NCBI RefSeq assembly: GCF_018987265.1
Contig: NZ_CP076853.1
Span: 1,488,001-1,552,000 of the forward strand
DNA length: 64,000 bases
Direction of reading: 5' to 3'
From: Rhizobium sp. WYJ-E13
GTDB taxonomy: Bacteria > Pseudomonadota > Alphaproteobacteria > Rhizobiales > Rhizobiaceae
Numbering within the stretch: position 1 is the first letter of the stretch; each line of letters opens with the position of its first letter. Shown piece by piece: positions 63,997-64,000 of the stretch. The notes below the pieces were generated by a model. The model was not told the origin of the DNA. It worked only from the letters and a program-made list of their open reading frames with translations, and did not search any database. The translations under genes were made by a program, and so were the position numbers.

Positions 63997-64000
63997 GCGC
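63993..64000 (+). CDS. Start of the next gene, presumed antitoxin (cut by window end)
   Basis: ATGAGC overlapping the PIN gene stop by four bases. Only two codons are visible; identity as antitoxin is inferred from the overlap and the toxin family. Confidence 0.4.

Overview
The window is a contiguous stretch of an alphaproteobacterial chromosome, almost certainly from a Rhizobium species of the leguminosarum/etli type. The reasons are the protein families present (rhizobial DUF2336, DUF1489, DUF982 and PAS_5 proteins, a sufS2-B-C-D-S-T-A operon, a PccA-type carboxylase, class III alcohol dehydrogenase), promoters of the CTTGAC-N17-CTATAT kind, an Irr-type iron control element, a CtrA box, and dispersed palindromic intergenic repeats that resemble those I recall from rhizobia. 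Species assignment is inference; no rRNA gene is present. The gene content is mostly housekeeping, densely packed on both strands.

Layout. 0-11 kb: end of an AI-2E-type membrane protein, an acetyltransferase, a DUF2336 protein, a nitroreductase/flavin reductase pair, an exported protein, a PlsC-like acyltransferase, thrS and a very long Sel1-repeat protein, with a 33-codon small ORF squeezed between the last two. 11.0-12.5 kb: one IS701-type insertion sequence with matching terminal inverted repeats, inserted exactly at the stop codon of a DUF1697 gene; its transposase has a frameshifted C terminus. 12.5-25 kb: yidD, an atypical IscU/SufU-like scaffold, folE, hisI, a patatin phospholipase, CBS, rhomboid, PAS_5 and PilZ proteins, proline iminopeptidase, a transglutaminase-like protease, a CtrA-box-preceded membrane protein and a D,D-carboxypeptidase with a SPOR domain. 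25-37.6 kb: L-serine dehydratase, DUF599 and DUF1624 membrane proteins, a MerR regulator with a palindromic operator, mgtE, a peptide-deformylase-like protein lacking catalytic residues, a BON protein, tRNA-Leu(GAG), a ygiB-ygiC-like pair, lipB and a DMT exporter.

37.6-48.7 kb: pccA and pccB (propionyl-CoA carboxylase subunits, apart and on opposite strands), glutathione-dependent formaldehyde dehydrogenase, elaA, a DUF188 gene, and a guanidinium exporter (gdx/sugE) preceded by a good promoter and a two-hairpin guanidine-II (mini-ykkC) riboswitch. Then follow DoxX, a lipoprotein, an ATP12-like assembly factor, a HAD phosphatase and rluC, behind which lies a fragment that looks like the start of a crcB fluoride channel gene, and a PCu(A)C copper chaperone.

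48.7-64 kb: a tandem glycine riboswitch controls gcvT-gcvH-gcvP. After a DUF982 protein, an orphan mini flagellar-rod-like protein and a LysE exporter comes the iron-sulfur assembly operon, read leftwards from sufS2 to sufA, with an extra 67-residue gene fused tightly behind sufB. Its promoter carries a possible RirA-type TGA-N9-TCA element over the -35 box and an Irr-type ICE at the predicted start of transcription. The window closes with an alpha/beta hydrolase and a PIN-domain toxin gene whose stop overlaps the start of the next gene (presumed antitoxin), cut by the window end.
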